NCBI GenBank assembly: GCA_913009825.1
Contig: CAJVYQ010000006.1
Location: forward strand, 55,418-119,417
Direction of reading: 5' to 3'
Length of the DNA stretch: 64,000 bases
From: an uncultured Deferribacteres bacterium
GTDB lineage: Bacteria; Zhuqueibacterota; JdFR-76; DREG01
Shown here: positions 42,135 through 52,120 of the stretch, one piece after another
Numbering within the stretch: the first letter of the stretch is position 1
Layout: every line of letters starts with the position of its first letter
Notes under the pieces: model-generated
Seen by the model: only the letters and a program-made list of their open reading frames with translations
The model's database searches: none
What the model was told of the DNA's origin: nothing
Position numbers and translations under genes: made by a program

Positions 42135-44750
42135 TTGAACGATTGTAATTTTCAGTTAAATATAGAACCGGTTTTTGATGCGATTCTGAAAAAAGTTACC
42201 AAACCGGGGAGATACATCGGCAGTGAAATCCATTCAATTCAGAAAGAGCTGAAAGATTCAGATGTAACTATCGCGCTTTTTTTCCCGGATGTTTACGAAT
42301 TGGGCATGTCGTATCTGGGTTTTCAGATATTGTATCATATATTGAATGAACAGGATTTCATTGCTGCGGAACGGGTATTCTCCCCGTGGCCTGATATGGA
42401 AGAAATGCTTCGGGAGAACCGGGTTCCCTTATTTTCTTTGGAATCGAAGAAGCCGGTATGTTCTTTTGACATTGTTGGTTTTACGCTGCAGTACGAACTT
42501 CATGTGAGCAATATTCTGAATGGATTGGACTTAAGCGGTATACCTGTTTTGGCAGATGACCGGGGTGAAGATGACCCTATCGTCATCGCAGGCGGGCCGA
42601 ATTCCATGAATCCCGAACCGCTGGCCGATTTTCTGGATGCCGTTGTCATTGGTGATGGGGAAGAGATAAGCGTGGAAATTGCCCGGTTGATCCGGCAGAA
42701 AAAAAGAATGGGATGGTCGAGAGGTAAAACCCTGTATGAGTTAGCCAACCTGGAAGGATTGTATGTACCCGGATTTTTTGAACCAATTTACAACAAGCAA
42801 GGGGAATTTGAACATATCCTTCCCCAAAAACGGGCGTTGAAGCTTCCCATCAAAGGAAGAATCAATTCATTGCAGGAAAAATATTATTCTACCCGTCCCA
42901 TTGTTCCTGTTATTCGAACCACTCATGACCGGCTTAGTGTGGAAGTGATGCGAGGCTGTACCAGAGGTTGTCGTTTTTGTAGTGCAGGTTATTATTATCG
43001 GCCAAGTCGGGAAAGAAGTGCACAAGATATTACCGAATATATCAAGAAAACCATTTCAAATACCGGAAACGATGAGTTGTCTTTGGTCTCTCTTTCCACT
43101 TCGGACTATAGTCAACTATCTGTACTCTGGACGGAATTAAAAGATTTTTTACATTCACATCATCTTTCATTGGCTTTACCATCCCTCCGTCCCGAAACCG
43201 TCACGCCGGAATTGTTACGCCTGCTCCGGGCCGAGAAAAAAAGCGGTATCACTATTGCCCCGGAAGCCGGGACGCAGCGTCTTCGTGACGTGATCAATAA
43301 AACGCTGCAGGAAGACGAGATCATCCGCGCCGTTGAAAATGCTTTTGAATATGGCTGGAAGCTGGTTAAGCTCTATTTTATGATCGGGCTGCCAACGGAA
43401 ACGGAGGGTGATCTGATTGGACTCGCTGAATTGGTGAATCGCATCGGCCGGATTGCCCGGCCATTTGGCGCCGGAGTGAAAGTCTCCATTTCACCGTTCA
43501 ATCCCAAAGCTCATACACCGTTTCAGTGGGTGGCCCAGGATGATATACCAACCCTGAAGAATAAAATCGCTATTTTGCGCTCCCGGATTCACCGCAAAAA
43601 CATCGAACTGCGCTGGCGTAATCCCGAAGTTACGCATCTGGAGGGGATTATTGCCCGCGGGGATCGGAAAGTGGGGCGCGCCATTTACACAGCCTGGAAA
43701 ATGGGCGCGCGTTTTGATGCCTGGAGCGATTATTTTAATTGGGATTTGTGGCGGCAGGCATTTGCAGCGGCCGGTTTGGATACGGATCATTACACCGGTT
43801 CCCGTAATCCCACCGGTAAACTGCCCTGGCAGCATTTGAGCCGGGGCGTTACCTTTCGGTTTTATAAGCAAGAGTGGGAAAAAGCTCTTGCCATGCAACA
43901 CGTCGAAGATTGTAAATATAACACTTGCAATTACTGCGGATTGATGACTGCTCCCGAATGCCGGGAAATTGTTGAGAGAACGCGGGCGAAAAATCCTGTA
44001 AAGATCGATCATCCTGTTTTCAACCAGCCGGGCAGTGAAAATGATGCTTTGGATGTTTTCAGTGAAAATGAAATGTTCTATTACTGCCGCCTGCAGTATG
44101 CCAAAACCGGTTTAATGAGATTTATCGGGCACCTGGATGTAACCTCTCTGCTGCAGAGGGTTTTTCGAATTGTTGGCTTGCCGCTGGTTTTTACACGGGG
44201 CTTTTCACCTCATCCTAAAGTGTCTTACGGTCCGCCTTTACCGTTGGGTATGGAAAGTTTATCTGAGTATATTGATTTTCGACTTTCCGCCGAGTTGAAT
44301 TTTGACCTGATTGCGCGTTTGAATCAGGTTCTTCCCAAAGGGATTGAGGCTTTGTACCTGTACAAAAGCGAAGAAAAAACGGAGCCTTTTACCCAATTCA
44401 TCCAGGTCGCCGAATTTATTGTCCGGTTCCAACAACCGCAAAATTTGGCAGAAAGAATTGCCGACTTTCACCAGGCGAAGAAAATTGTTTTCGAAAAGAG
44501 ATCAAAGAAAAAGCGAAAACCGGTGGATTTGAAATCTTTTGTCAGATCAGTGAGTGCAGATGATAGTCAACAAAATTTGCGGTTATCCCTTTTGGTGGAT
44601 CAGGGGAGCACGGTTCGGGTAGAAGAAGTTTTAACTCACGGTTTAAAGATGGTCTCTGAATTAATCGAGCAAGCACGGGTAATTAAAACTTATATGGGAC
44701 CACTTCCCGGTCATCTTGTCGGGGACAGCGTGAACCATCAAAAAATTTGA
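42135..44750 (+). CDS. Radical SAM protein (TIGR03960-like) fused to a DUF2344 domain
   Basis: An 871-aa protein. The N-terminal part (GSEIHSIQKELKD, IALFFPDVYELGMSYLGFQI) is a B12-binding-like domain, followed by a radical SAM core with the [4Fe-4S] ligands in RGCTRGCRFCSAG (CxxxCxxC near residues 276-283) and GLPTETEGDL near 419. Residues about 640 onward match the TIGR03936/DUF2344 domain (YYCRLQYAKTGLMRFIGHLDV, FTRGFSPHPKVSYGPPLPLG). In other genomes the two parts may be separate genes. The chemical reaction is unknown. The genes that follow (rng, rplU, rpmA) suggest a role tied to translation or RNA. TTG start, no strong ribosome site. Confidence 0.88.
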   Translation: MNDCNFQLNIEPVFDAILKKVTKPGRYIGSEIHSIQKELKDSDVTIALFFPDVYELGMSYLGFQILYHILNEQDFIAAERVFSPWPDMEEMLRENRVPLFSLESKKPVCSFDIVGFTLQYELHVSNILNGLDLSGIPVLADDRGEDDPIVIAGGPNSMNPEPLADFLDAVVIGDGEEISVEIARLIRQKKRMGWSRGKTLYELANLEGLYVPGFFEPIYNKQGEFEHILPQKRALKLPIKGRINSLQEKYYSTRPIVPVIRTTHDRLSVEVMRGCTRGCRFCSAGYYYRPSRERSAQDITEYIKKTISNTGNDELSLVSLSTSDYSQLSVLWTELKDFLHSHHLSLALPSLRPETVTPELLRLLRAEKKSGITIAPEAGTQRLRDVINKTLQEDEIIRAVENAFEYGWKLVKLYFMIGLPTETEGDLIGLAELVNRIGRIARPFGAGVKVSISPFNPKAHTPFQWVAQDDIPTLKNKIAILRSRIHRKNIELRWRNPEVTHLEGIIARGDRKVGRAIYTAWKMGARFDAWSDYFNWDLWRQAFAAAGLDTDHYTGSRNPTGKLPWQHLSRGVTFRFYKQEWEKALAMQHVEDCKYNTCNYCGLMTAPECREIVERTRAKNPVKIDHPVFNQPGSENDALDVFSENEMFYYCRLQYAKTGLMRFIGHLDVTSLLQRVFRIVGLPLVFTRGFSPHPKVSYGPPLPLGMESLSEYIDFRLSAELNFDLIARLNQVLPKGIEALYLYKSEEKTEPFTQFIQVAEFIVRFQQPQNLAERIADFHQAKKIVFEKRSKKKRKPVDLKSFVRSVSADDSQQNLRLSLLVDQGSTVRVEEVLTHGLKMVSELIEQARVIKTYMGPLPGHLVGDSVNHQKI

Positions 44751-44795
44751 GTTGTGTTCTTTCACAATGTGTGAATTTTATTATTGAAATGAGAT

Positions 44796-46343
44796 ATGAG
44801 AAAAAGTATGAGAAGAGATATCATTATGAACGCCTCGGTAGCGGGGACAAGAATTGCCATACAAGAAACAAAACAGTTGGCGGAACTTTATGTAGAGCTG
44901 CCGGAGCAAGAAAGAATGGTTGGGGACATTTATAAAGGGGTTGTTGAAAATGTAATTAAGGGGATGGATGCCTGCTTTGTCGATATTGGCCTGGGGCAAA
45001 ATGCTTTTTTACGGTTTTCAGATATCGGGGAGTTTTTCGAGGGGTATGGCCCTATTCAGGATGATTCCGACGACATCGAAACCTGGAAAATGCAGGAGCG
45101 GGAAAAAAAGAGAAGGAAAATCCCGCTGGTTTCCAATCAGGAAATTCTGGTTCAGATAACCAAAGAACCGATCAATAAAAAAGGGGCGCGGGTTACTTCG
45201 GAAATCTCTCTGGCCGGACGTTTTATGGTACTGGTGCCGGGTTACGATCATGTCGGTGTTTCCAAAAAGATTGAAAACGTGCGCGAGAAGAGACGGTTGA
45301 AGAGACTTGCCCAAAAAATCCGTCCCAAAGGTTTCGGTATCATCGTTCGCACCGTTGCGGCCAAAAAGGATTTGCCTGTTTTAAAAGCAGATATGGAAAA
45401 CCTGCTGCGTACCTGGGATAAAATTGAGAAAAAGGCCAGGAAAGAAAAAGGGTCGATGCTGCTTTACAAAGACATGGGAATGGTTTCTTCCATTATCCGG
45501 GATCTTTTTACTCCGAATGTGAACCGTGTGATCGTGGATTCCCGCAAACTTTATCGTGAAATCACAAACTATCTGAAGGATGTATCACCTTACCTGGTGC
45601 CGCGCGTGGAATTGTACCGCGGTTTGAACCCCATTTTTGATGAGTACGGTATCGAGAAAGAGGTGAACAAAACGCTGGGCAGGAAAATTTGGCTGAAAAG
45701 TGGCGGTTACATTCTGTTCGATCAAACCGAAGCACTGGTTGCCATCGATGTGAACAGCGGAAAATATATAGGCCGCGGGAATCATGATGAAAGCTCACTG
45801 AAGATTAACCTGGAAGCTGCCGATGAAATTGCCCGGCAATTGCGGCTGCGGGACCTTGGCGGAATTGTTGTGATCGATTTTATCGACATGATTGCCGAAG
45901 AAAAACGGCGGAAGCTGGTGACGGAGTTTCGCAAAAAGCTGCGTAAAGACCGGGCAAAAACAAGCACAACGATGATATCTGAATTTGGTCTCATCGAAAT
46001 GACCCGCGAACGGGTGCGCCCCAGTTTGATCTTCTCCGTTTTCGAACCGTGTCCCAATTGCGACGCGTTGGGATTTGTTCCTTCCAGTCCGATAGTGGCT
46101 ACGGACATTGAAATTGCCATTCGGCGGGTTCGTACCAAACAGAAAGAAAGAAGGTTTAAACTGTATGTCCATCCGTCCATCGCAAATTATCTGACAGATG
46201 GAATCTGGAACCGGCTGCGTAAAATGATGCTGAAATATTTTGTGCACATTGAAGTTTTCTCTGAAACCGATTATCCCATTGCGCATTTCAAATTAGTATC
46301 CAAAAAAAGTGGTGAAGACCTGTCGAGGCTAATAAAAACTTGA
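44796..46343 (+). CDS. rng: Ribonuclease G/E
   Basis: A 515-aa endoribonuclease of the RNase E/G family. An S1 domain with an inserted segment occupies about residues 35-125 (GDIYKGVVENVIKGMDACFVDIG). The DNase I-like catalytic part includes ALVAIDVNSGKYIGRG near 309, GGIVVIDFIDM near 353 and the zinc-link CPNCDALG near 415. There is no RNase E scaffold tail, so it is closer to RNase G. It cleaves single-stranded RNA during rRNA maturation and decay. Internal ATGs at 44808 and 44826 are alternative starts. Confidence 0.92.
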   Translation: MRKSMRRDIIMNASVAGTRIAIQETKQLAELYVELPEQERMVGDIYKGVVENVIKGMDACFVDIGLGQNAFLRFSDIGEFFEGYGPIQDDSDDIETWKMQEREKKRRKIPLVSNQEILVQITKEPINKKGARVTSEISLAGRFMVLVPGYDHVGVSKKIENVREKRRLKRLAQKIRPKGFGIIVRTVAAKKDLPVLKADMENLLRTWDKIEKKARKEKGSMLLYKDMGMVSSIIRDLFTPNVNRVIVDSRKLYREITNYLKDVSPYLVPRVELYRGLNPIFDEYGIEKEVNKTLGRKIWLKSGGYILFDQTEALVAIDVNSGKYIGRGNHDESSLKINLEAADEIARQLRLRDLGGIVVIDFIDMIAEEKRRKLVTEFRKKLRKDRAKTSTTMISEFGLIEMTRERVRPSLIFSVFEPCPNCDALGFVPSSPIVATDIEIAIRRVRTKQKERRFKLYVHPSIANYLTDGIWNRLRKMMLKYFVHIEVFSETDYPIAHFKLVSKKSGEDLSRLIKT

Positions 46344-46369
46344 CAAAGATGAAGCAAAATTGTTATATT
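46340..46369 (+). promoter_or_regulatory. Candidate promoter for rplU-rpmA overlapping the rng stop
   Basis: TTGACA at 46340-46345 (its TGA is the rng stop codon), 18-base spacer, TATATT at 46364-46369. It leaves a leader of about 70 bases before rplU, so the ribosomal genes could be transcribed apart from rng. Confidence 0.6.
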
Positions 46370-46445
46370 ACTTCGTTTGTTACAAGGTAATGATTTATTT
46401 GAAATTTTGTATGAAAATAATTGATAGCAGGAGGCTCGAAACCGG

Positions 46446-46757
46446 ATGTATGCAGTTGTAGATATTGCTGGTAAACAGTATAAAATCGCGGAGAAAGAAA
46501 AAGTGACCGTTCCCAGGCTTAATGCCGGAATCGGTGACAAACTTGAATTGGATAAAGTTCTTTTGATATCCTCTGATGACGGCGTGAAAATTGGTCAACC
46601 TGTGCTGGAAAGCGCGAAGGTGGAAGTAAGCGTGCTGAATCATGATCGCGCGAAAAAGGTGATCGTGTTCAAAAAGAAAAGAAGAAAAGATTACAAAGTA
46701 ACCAAAGGACACAGACAGCCATACACGCAGATTCAGGTCGAGAAAATTAGCGCGTAA
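46446..46757 (+). CDS. rplU: 50S ribosomal protein L21
   Basis: A 103-aa ribosomal protein. MYAVVDIAGKQYKIAEKEKV at the N-terminus and KVIVFKKKRRKDYKVTKGHRQ near residues 74-94 are diagnostic. The length is typical. AGGAGG lies upstream of the ATG. It is followed after 19 bases by rpmA in the usual order. Confidence 0.98.
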   Translation: MYAVVDIAGKQYKIAEKEKVTVPRLNAGIGDKLELDKVLLISSDDGVKIGQPVLESAKVEVSVLNHDRAKKVIVFKKKRRKDYKVTKGHRQPYTQIQVEKISA

Positions 46758-46776
46758 AAAGAAGGAGTGAAAATAG

Positions 46777-47031
46777 ATGGCACACAAAAAAGGTGTTGGC
46801 AGTTCCCGGAACGGCCGTGACAGTGAGTCCAAGCGACTGGGTGTGAAAATCTTTGATGGACAGGTAATCCGTGCCGGAAATATCATTATTCGCCAGCGAG
46901 GGACAAGAATTCATCCCGGCCTCAATGTCGGCAGGGGCAAAGATGATACACTCTTTGCAACCAGTGATGGTGTGGTCAAATTTGAACGGGTCGGACGCAG
47001 CAGAAAAGTGGTTAATGTTGTCGCATCATAA
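46777..47031 (+). CDS. rpmA: 50S ribosomal protein L27
   Basis: An 84-aa ribosomal protein. [19 protein letters not shown] at the start, GVKIFDGQ and [18 protein letters not shown] are diagnostic. There is no N-terminal extension of the Firmicutes type, so no cleavage is expected. A terminator begins on the last base of the stop codon. Confidence 0.98.
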   Translation: MAHKKGVGSSRNGRDSESKRLGVKIFDGQVIRAGNIIIRQRGTRIHPGLNVGRGKDDTLFATSDGVVKFERVGRSRKVVNVVAS

Positions 47032-47056
47032 GAGAAGAAAATTCTTCTCTTTTTTT
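47031..47056 (+). terminator. Rho-independent terminator after rpmA
   Basis: AGAGAAGAA (47031-47039) pairs perfectly with TTCTTCTCT (47042-47050) and is followed by a run of T to 47056. The stem starts at the last base of the rpmA stop codon. Confidence 0.9.
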
Positions 47057-47135
47057 ATGCCATTTGTTCCAATCGGCAGTAATTTCTCCAGATAGACGGA
47101 ATCTAAAATAAAAATATTATTTAAGGAGGAAAAAG

Positions 47136-48059
47136 ATGAAAGTTTCTGTAATTGGCGCAGGACATGTTGGCGAGACCGTAACCGCGCGTGTAGCTGACAA
47201 GCACATTGCCGAGGAAGTTGTTCTTGTAGATATTATCGATGGAATTCCGCAGGGAAAAGGGTTGGATATGTGGGAATCGGCTCCGATCCGGCAATTTGAT
47301 ACAAGAATTATTGGCACCAATGGTTATGATGAAACTGCCGATTCGGATGTAGTGGTTATTACGGCCGGTGTTCCCAGGAAACCGGGGATGAGCCGTGACG
47401 ATCTGTTGAATACCAATAAAGATATCGTGAAAAATGTCACCGAACAAGTGGCGGCAAAATCCCCAAATGCTATTTTAATTATCGTGTCCAATCCCCTGGA
47501 TGTGATGGCTTACACAGCTTACAAAGTAAGTGGATTCCCGGGAAACCGTGTGTTCGGTATGGCCGGTATTCTGGATACGGCGCGGTACCGTTCTTTTATC
47601 GCTTTGGAGTTGAATGTATCGGTGCGCGATATTCAAGCCATGGTTTTGGGCGGTCATGGCGACAGCATGGTTCCTCTGCCTGCGTTTACAACTATCGCAG
47701 GTATCCCATTATCCCATTTTCTGCCTAAAGAAAAAATTGACGCTATCATCGACAGAACCCGCAAAGGCGGCGGCGAGATTGTCGGCTACTTAAAAACCGG
47801 CAGCGCTTATTATGCGCCTGGTGCAGCGGCAGCCGAAATGGTAGAAGCAATCGCCAAAAACAATCACCGCATCCTGCCCTGCTCCGCTTATCTGTCCGGC
47901 CAATATGGGCTGGAAGATACCTTTGTGGGAGTTCCGGTGAAAATTGGCAGAACCGGTATCGAAGAAATCCTTGAAATTCCGCTTTCCGACGAAGATTTAC
48001 AGCTTTTGAAAAGTTCTGCCGAGAGTGTGAAGGCCAATATTGCTAAATTGAATCTTTGA
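47136..48059 (+). CDS. mdh: Malate dehydrogenase (LDH-like class)
   Basis: A 307-aa NAD-dependent TCA-cycle enzyme. The N-terminal [15 protein letters not shown] is the Rossmann fold, [15 protein letters not shown] near residue 77 has the Arg pattern that selects malate over lactate, [15 protein letters not shown] near 110 and the catalytic His in [12 protein letters not shown] near 170. This is the LDH-like MDH type (about 310 aa) common in FCB and other bacteria. GGAGG lies just upstream. The succinate dehydrogenase genes lie 0.5 kb downstream. Confidence 0.95.
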   Translation: MKVSVIGAGHVGETVTARVADKHIAEEVVLVDIIDGIPQGKGLDMWESAPIRQFDTRIIGTNGYDETADSDVVVITAGVPRKPGMSRDDLLNTNKDIVKNVTEQVAAKSPNAILIIVSNPLDVMAYTAYKVSGFPGNRVFGMAGILDTARYRSFIALELNVSVRDIQAMVLGGHGDSMVPLPAFTTIAGIPLSHFLPKEKIDAIIDRTRKGGGEIVGYLKTGSAYYAPGAAAAEMVEAIAKNNHRILPCSAYLSGQYGLEDTFVGVPVKIGRTGIEEILEIPLSDEDLQLLKSSAESVKANIAKLNL

Positions 48060-48548
48060 TTTTCCGCTTCCGGGTAAATTTATTTTAGTTGAATGACGTG
48101 TATGGATTAATTCAAACGATCAAATTAATTGATTCCAATCCGAATTATCGGGGTATGGTGAAAGGTGAACTAACTTTTGGCCATGCCCCTTTTTTTGGTT
48201 AAATTGAGTGATTTTAACGTCATTCGGAAAGTGGATGAAAAACACTTCGGGTTATAAAGAAGTGTGCATTGTTCAATTCAGGTTTACCCTTAACTGAGCG
48301 CTTCCTCATTTACGCCCATTATACAAGGGATTTTAACATTGTTTTAGTGTCACTATTCAGCTTTTTGTCATTTCGAACCATTAGTTTACCTGGGTAAGGA
48401 ATTTATTGCTGCATACAAACGGATTGATTAGAAAATACTCATCCCGCAGAAGCAGAATTTGCAATGACATGGAAGAAGTTTATTTGATATTTGCCACATA
48501 GCTGAATCGTTTCGTTTTCATTTACTAATCCACATCTCGCTCTGAAAG
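48060..48548. other. Gene-free stretch between mdh and sdhA
   Basis: No coding frame. It contains a GTCATTTCGAA...AATGAC repeat pair at 48367-48468 set inside weak GTCACTATTCAGC/GCTGAATCG ends (about 48349-48505), which may be another decayed family 1 element, and an A/T-rich upstream part with TTCAATTCAGG near 48274. No clear terminator was seen after mdh. Confidence 0.55.
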
Positions 48549-48578
48549 TTGAAACGGGTGAAAAACGGAGGTCTTTTT

Positions 48579-50297
48579 ATGGAAGAAGTATTCAAACATG
48601 ATTTAATCATTCTGGGATCGGGATTGGCCGGATTACGGGCTGCGGTTGAAGCTGCCAGAATGAGCGAAGGGAAACTGGACATCGGCATCATTTCCAAAGT
48701 ACAGTTGATGCGGTCCCATTCGGTGTGCGCCGAAGGAGGTACAGCCGCAGTGATGCGCCCGGAAGAGGGTGACAGCTTCGATCTACATGCCTGGGATACG
48801 GTGAAAGGCAGTGATTTCCTCGCCGATCAGGATGTGGTGTATCGCTTTGTGAATGAAATGCCAAGTGAAATATTACAACTGGATCATTGGGGCATCCCAT
48901 GGTCGCGCCGTGATAGTGGCAGAATTAACCAGCGTCCTTTCGGCGGCCACAGTTATCCGCGCGCCGTTTTTGCGGCCGATAAAACCGGCTTTTACGAAAT
49001 GCAGACGCTTTACGATACGCTGCTTAAATATGGCAACGTTATCCGCTACGATGAGTATTTTGCTACAGCCCTCTTTATCGAAGGCGGCCGGTTTCAGGGT
49101 CTGTCTGCGATAAACATGCATACCGGAGATTTTCACGGCTTTGTTGGTAAAGGGCTGATCATTGCGTCCGGCGGCATCGGCAATCTATACGGTTTTACCA
49201 CCTATTCGCAAACGGTTACCGGTGATGGCCTGGCTATGGCTTATCGCGCCGGCTTGCCGTTGGAAGATCTGGAATTTTTACAGTTCCATCCCACCGGGTT
49301 GATCCCCTCCGGTATTTTGATGACGGAGGCTTGCCGCGGCGAAGGAGGGTACCTGCGCAATGTGAATGGTGATCGTTTCATGGAAAAATATGCAGCATCC
49401 AAAATGGAATTGGCGCCGCGCGATATCGTTTCCCGATCCGAAATGACCGAAATTTTGGCAGGAAGGGGATCTAAAGGACCACGCGGTCTGGACTATGTTC
49501 ACCTGGATTTGACACATTTGGGCGCGGAAAAAATTAAAGAACGATTGCCCCTTATTCGTGAAGTTTGCATTAATTTTATCGGCATCGATCCAATCGATGT
49601 ACCGGTTCCGATACGGCCTGTTGCCCACTATCTGATGGGCGGCATCGAAACCGATATCGACGGTGCCACACGAACCAAAGGGATTTGGGCGGCAGGTGAA
49701 ACCGCTTGTGTTAGCTTGCACGGTGCCAACCGACTTGGAACAAATTCAACTGCTGAATGTTTGCTCTGGGGTAAAATTACCGGACAGGAAGCAGTGAAGT
49801 ATATCGGCCAGGGAGAAAAAATGCCGGAAGCGCCGATGGATCGCTTTAAAGATGAAGATAAACGTATATGGGAAGAGATGTTCAATAAAAACGGTTCGGA
49901 AAGCGTTTACACCATCAAAACGGAACTGCGCACGACAATGGATAAAAATGCCGGCGTTTACCGTACCAGTGAGGGCTTGCAAGCCGGTCTGAATAAAATA
50001 ATGGAACTAAAAAAACGGTTTCAGAACATTGGCATCAAAGACAAATCCCATGCCTACAATACCGATCTCACTTCGGCGCTGGAAGTGGAAAACATGCTTA
50101 CCCTGGCGGAGGTTTTTGTAACCGGGGCGCTCAACCGGGAAGAATCCCGCGGCGGACATGCCCGTCGGGATTTTCCCACTCGCGACGACGACAAATGGCT
50201 CAAGCATACGCTGGCTTTTTATAGCGAAAAAGGACCCAAATTTGATTTCAAACCGGTCAATATTACAACATGGAAACCGATAGAGCGAAAATATTGA
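48579..50297 (+). CDS. sdhA: Succinate dehydrogenase/fumarate reductase flavoprotein subunit
   Basis: A 572-aa FAD subunit that oxidises succinate to fumarate. ATG 48579 is chosen because GGAGG lies seven bases upstream; a TTG ten codons earlier lacks this. Motifs: FAD-binding LIILGSGLAGLRAA near residue 9, covalent-FAD region RSHSVCAEGGTAAVM near 45, ASGGIGNLYG near 196, LQFHPTGL near 235, and GANRLGTNSTAE near 381. It is followed by two membrane subunit genes and the iron-sulfur gene. Whether it works as dehydrogenase or fumarate reductase cannot be settled from sequence alone. Confidence 0.93.
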   Translation: MEEVFKHDLIILGSGLAGLRAAVEAARMSEGKLDIGIISKVQLMRSHSVCAEGGTAAVMRPEEGDSFDLHAWDTVKGSDFLADQDVVYRFVNEMPSEILQLDHWGIPWSRRDSGRINQRPFGGHSYPRAVFAADKTGFYEMQTLYDTLLKYGNVIRYDEYFATALFIEGGRFQGLSAINMHTGDFHGFVGKGLIIASGGIGNLYGFTTYSQTVTGDGLAMAYRAGLPLEDLEFLQFHPTGLIPSGILMTEACRGEGGYLRNVNGDRFMEKYAASKMELAPRDIVSRSEMTEILAGRGSKGPRGLDYVHLDLTHLGAEKIKERLPLIREVCINFIGIDPIDVPVPIRPVAHYLMGGIETDIDGATRTKGIWAAGETACVSLHGANRLGTNSTAECLLWGKITGQEAVKYIGQGEKMPEAPMDRFKDEDKRIWEEMFNKNGSESVYTIKTELRTTMDKNAGVYRTSEGLQAGLNKIMELKKRFQNIGIKDKSHAYNTDLTSALEVENMLTLAEVFVTGALNREESRGGHARRDFPTRDDDKWLKHTLAFYSEKGPKFDFKPVNITTWKPIERKY

Positions 50298-50351
50298 TCT
50301 TATTTGTTCCTTTTGAATTCATCAGTTTTAACTTTAATTTGGAGTTGTGTT

Positions 50352-50789
50352 ATGGAGCAAAAAAATAAATTCAATAACAGATTAGGTATTTGGGGCTGGC
50401 TGAGCGGCGGGCGTTACGGACTGGAAAGGTACGCCTATTCGCTGCACCGCTTATGCGGCCTGGGGATTTTAGCGTATTTTCTGCTGCATATTTTTGTCAC
50501 CGGCAGTCGTATCGACGGTCAGGGATCGTGGGACAGTGCCATGTCTTCCGTGGAAGGGATTATTTTCAAAATTGGCGAATTTCTGGTGTTTTTTGCTTTC
50601 GCTTACCATGGTCTTAACGGCATTCGCCTGATTCTGACCGAATTTGGTGTGTTTTTGGGCAAACCGAAAAGAGCGGATTTCCCGTATAAACAATCAACAT
50701 TGCGCCAGCGCCCGGTGCTTTTGGTAGTTATGGTTTTAGCGGCCATCCTGACAATTGTCGGTGGCTGGGACTTTTTTATTGCGAATTAG
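50352..50789 (+). CDS. sdhC: Succinate dehydrogenase membrane subunit C (cytochrome b-type)
   Basis: A 145-aa protein with three hydrophobic segments. The start ATG 50352 has GGAG eight bases upstream; an upstream start would add a poor leader. LHRLCGLGILAYFLLHIF near residue 34 has a possible haem-binding His pair, and YHGLNGIRLILTEFG near 82 has another His. It would anchor SdhA/B and pass electrons to quinone. The following gene is the second membrane subunit. Confidence 0.85.
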   Translation: MEQKNKFNNRLGIWGWLSGGRYGLERYAYSLHRLCGLGILAYFLLHIFVTGSRIDGQGSWDSAMSSVEGIIFKIGEFLVFFAFAYHGLNGIRLILTEFGVFLGKPKRADFPYKQSTLRQRPVLLVVMVLAAILTIVGGWDFFIAN

Positions 50790-50798
50790 GAGGCTGCT

Positions 50799-51164
50799 AT
50801 GTTGAAAGAATCTACATATTGGTATTTGTTTCTGTTAGCGGGGTTGTTCATCCTGGTCCTGCTGAGCATTCACATGACCATCATGCATCTGGATCAACTG
50901 TTGGTGGCCATCGGAATCGGTTCCGGCGATGTTCTGAAATTTCAATCGGTGTTGGCAAGGGGCCGACAGTCATTTTTTATGGTTAGCTATATCATCTTGT
51001 TAGGAGCTGCGCTGTACCACGGCCTTTATGGTTTGCGAACCATTCTGTTTGAATTGAATCTTAAAAAAGGATTGCAAACGGCGATTACGGCAGTTCTTTT
51101 AATTGGTGGACTTGGAATATTTGTTTATGGCACCTATGTTGCCATAGCGGCAAAGATGATGTAA
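50799..51164 (+). CDS. sdhD: Succinate dehydrogenase membrane subunit D
   Basis: A 121-aa protein with three hydrophobic segments. It begins MLKESTYWYLFLLAGLFILV and has YHGLYGLRTILFELN near residue 70, close to the matching stretch of sdhC, so the two subunits look like a diverged pair. AGGAGG lies upstream of the ATG. Two separate anchor subunits (C and D) rather than one fused protein suggest the type with two small cytochrome-like subunits. Confidence 0.82.
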   Translation: MLKESTYWYLFLLAGLFILVLLSIHMTIMHLDQLLVAIGIGSGDVLKFQSVLARGRQSFFMVSYIILLGAALYHGLYGLRTILFELNLKKGLQTAITAVLLIGGLGIFVYGTYVAIAAKMM

Positions 51165-51184
51165 ATTTCTAAGGAGGATTACCC

Positions 51185-52042
51185 ATGGGAGAAAACCCAA
51201 ATATGGATACTTCGCAGGCTGAAGAGATTGTGAAAACAGTAACTTATAATGTTTTGCGATATGATCCGGATAAAGATTCTAAACCCCGTATGCAACGATT
51301 TCAAGTGCCGGTTCCCAAAGGGAGAACCGTTTTGGAAGGCCTGATATATATCAAAGAAAATCTGGATGGATCACTGACGTGGCGTTCATCCTGCCGGATG
51401 GGCGTGTGCGGATCATGCGGCATGTTTATCAACGGATTACCCCGTTTAGCCTGCCAAACGCAAATTCTGGATCTGAATGCCGATGAAATTCAGATCAAAC
51501 CGCTGCCCAATTATGATATTCTGAAAGACCTGGTGCCGGATTTAAAGCCGCTCCTCGAAAAACACAAGTACATTCATCCCAACCTGGTGCGCCGGGAAGG
51601 TAAAGAAATCGATGGATTGACCGGTGAATTTTTTCAAACGCCGAAAGAGTTGGAAAATTATATTCAATTTACATTTTGTATCAAATGCGGTTTATGCCTG
51701 GCAGCCTGTCCCACCGTGGCAACCGATGCCAATTACCTGGGGCCCCAGGCCCTGGCGCAGACGTTTCGTTACAACACGGATACCCGCGACGAAGGTAATC
51801 AGTTTCGCTTCGATCTGATCGATACGGCCGACGGTACTACGAAGTGCCATTTTGCCGGCGCCTGCTCGGATGTTTGTCCCAAAGGAGTGGACCCCGCGTT
51901 TGCCATTCAGCTTCTCAAGCGGGATATGCTGCTGCACAAATTACATATCAAACGGAAAGAGAAAGGCGTTCCTATTCTGGGCAAGGTTACGGATGGAAAA
52001 CGGATGAAAGGTGTCCCGGACGCACCGGAGAAAACGGTTTAA
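51185..52042 (+). CDS. sdhB: Succinate dehydrogenase/fumarate reductase iron-sulfur subunit
   Basis: A 285-aa iron-sulfur protein. The plant-type [2Fe-2S] site is SCRMGVCGSCGMFINGLPRLAC (near residues 63-85), and the ferredoxin-type clusters are in CIKCGLCLAACP and CHFAGACSDVCPKG. It passes electrons from SdhA to the membrane subunits. AAGGAGG lies upstream of the ATG. The sdhA-C-D-B order is uncommon compared with sdhCDAB but is seen in some phyla. A strong terminator follows. Confidence 0.93.
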   Translation: MGENPNMDTSQAEEIVKTVTYNVLRYDPDKDSKPRMQRFQVPVPKGRTVLEGLIYIKENLDGSLTWRSSCRMGVCGSCGMFINGLPRLACQTQILDLNADEIQIKPLPNYDILKDLVPDLKPLLEKHKYIHPNLVRREGKEIDGLTGEFFQTPKELENYIQFTFCIKCGLCLAACPTVATDANYLGPQALAQTFRYNTDTRDEGNQFRFDLIDTADGTTKCHFAGACSDVCPKGVDPAFAIQLLKRDMLLHKLHIKRKEKGVPILGKVTDGKRMKGVPDAPEKTV

Positions 52043-52066
52043 ATTGTTTTTAAGCTGTTGTTAATA

Positions 52067-52108
52067 AAAGAAGCTGACCTTCTTCAAGAAGGTCAGCTTC
52101 TTTTTTTT
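52067..52108 (+). terminator. Strong rho-independent terminator after sdhB
   Basis: GAAGCTGACCTTCTT (52070-52084) pairs with AAGAAGGTCAGCTTC (52086-52100), effectively a 13-bp stem and 5-base loop, followed by a run of T to 52108. Confidence 0.95.
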
Positions 52109-52120
52109 ATAACAATTTAG

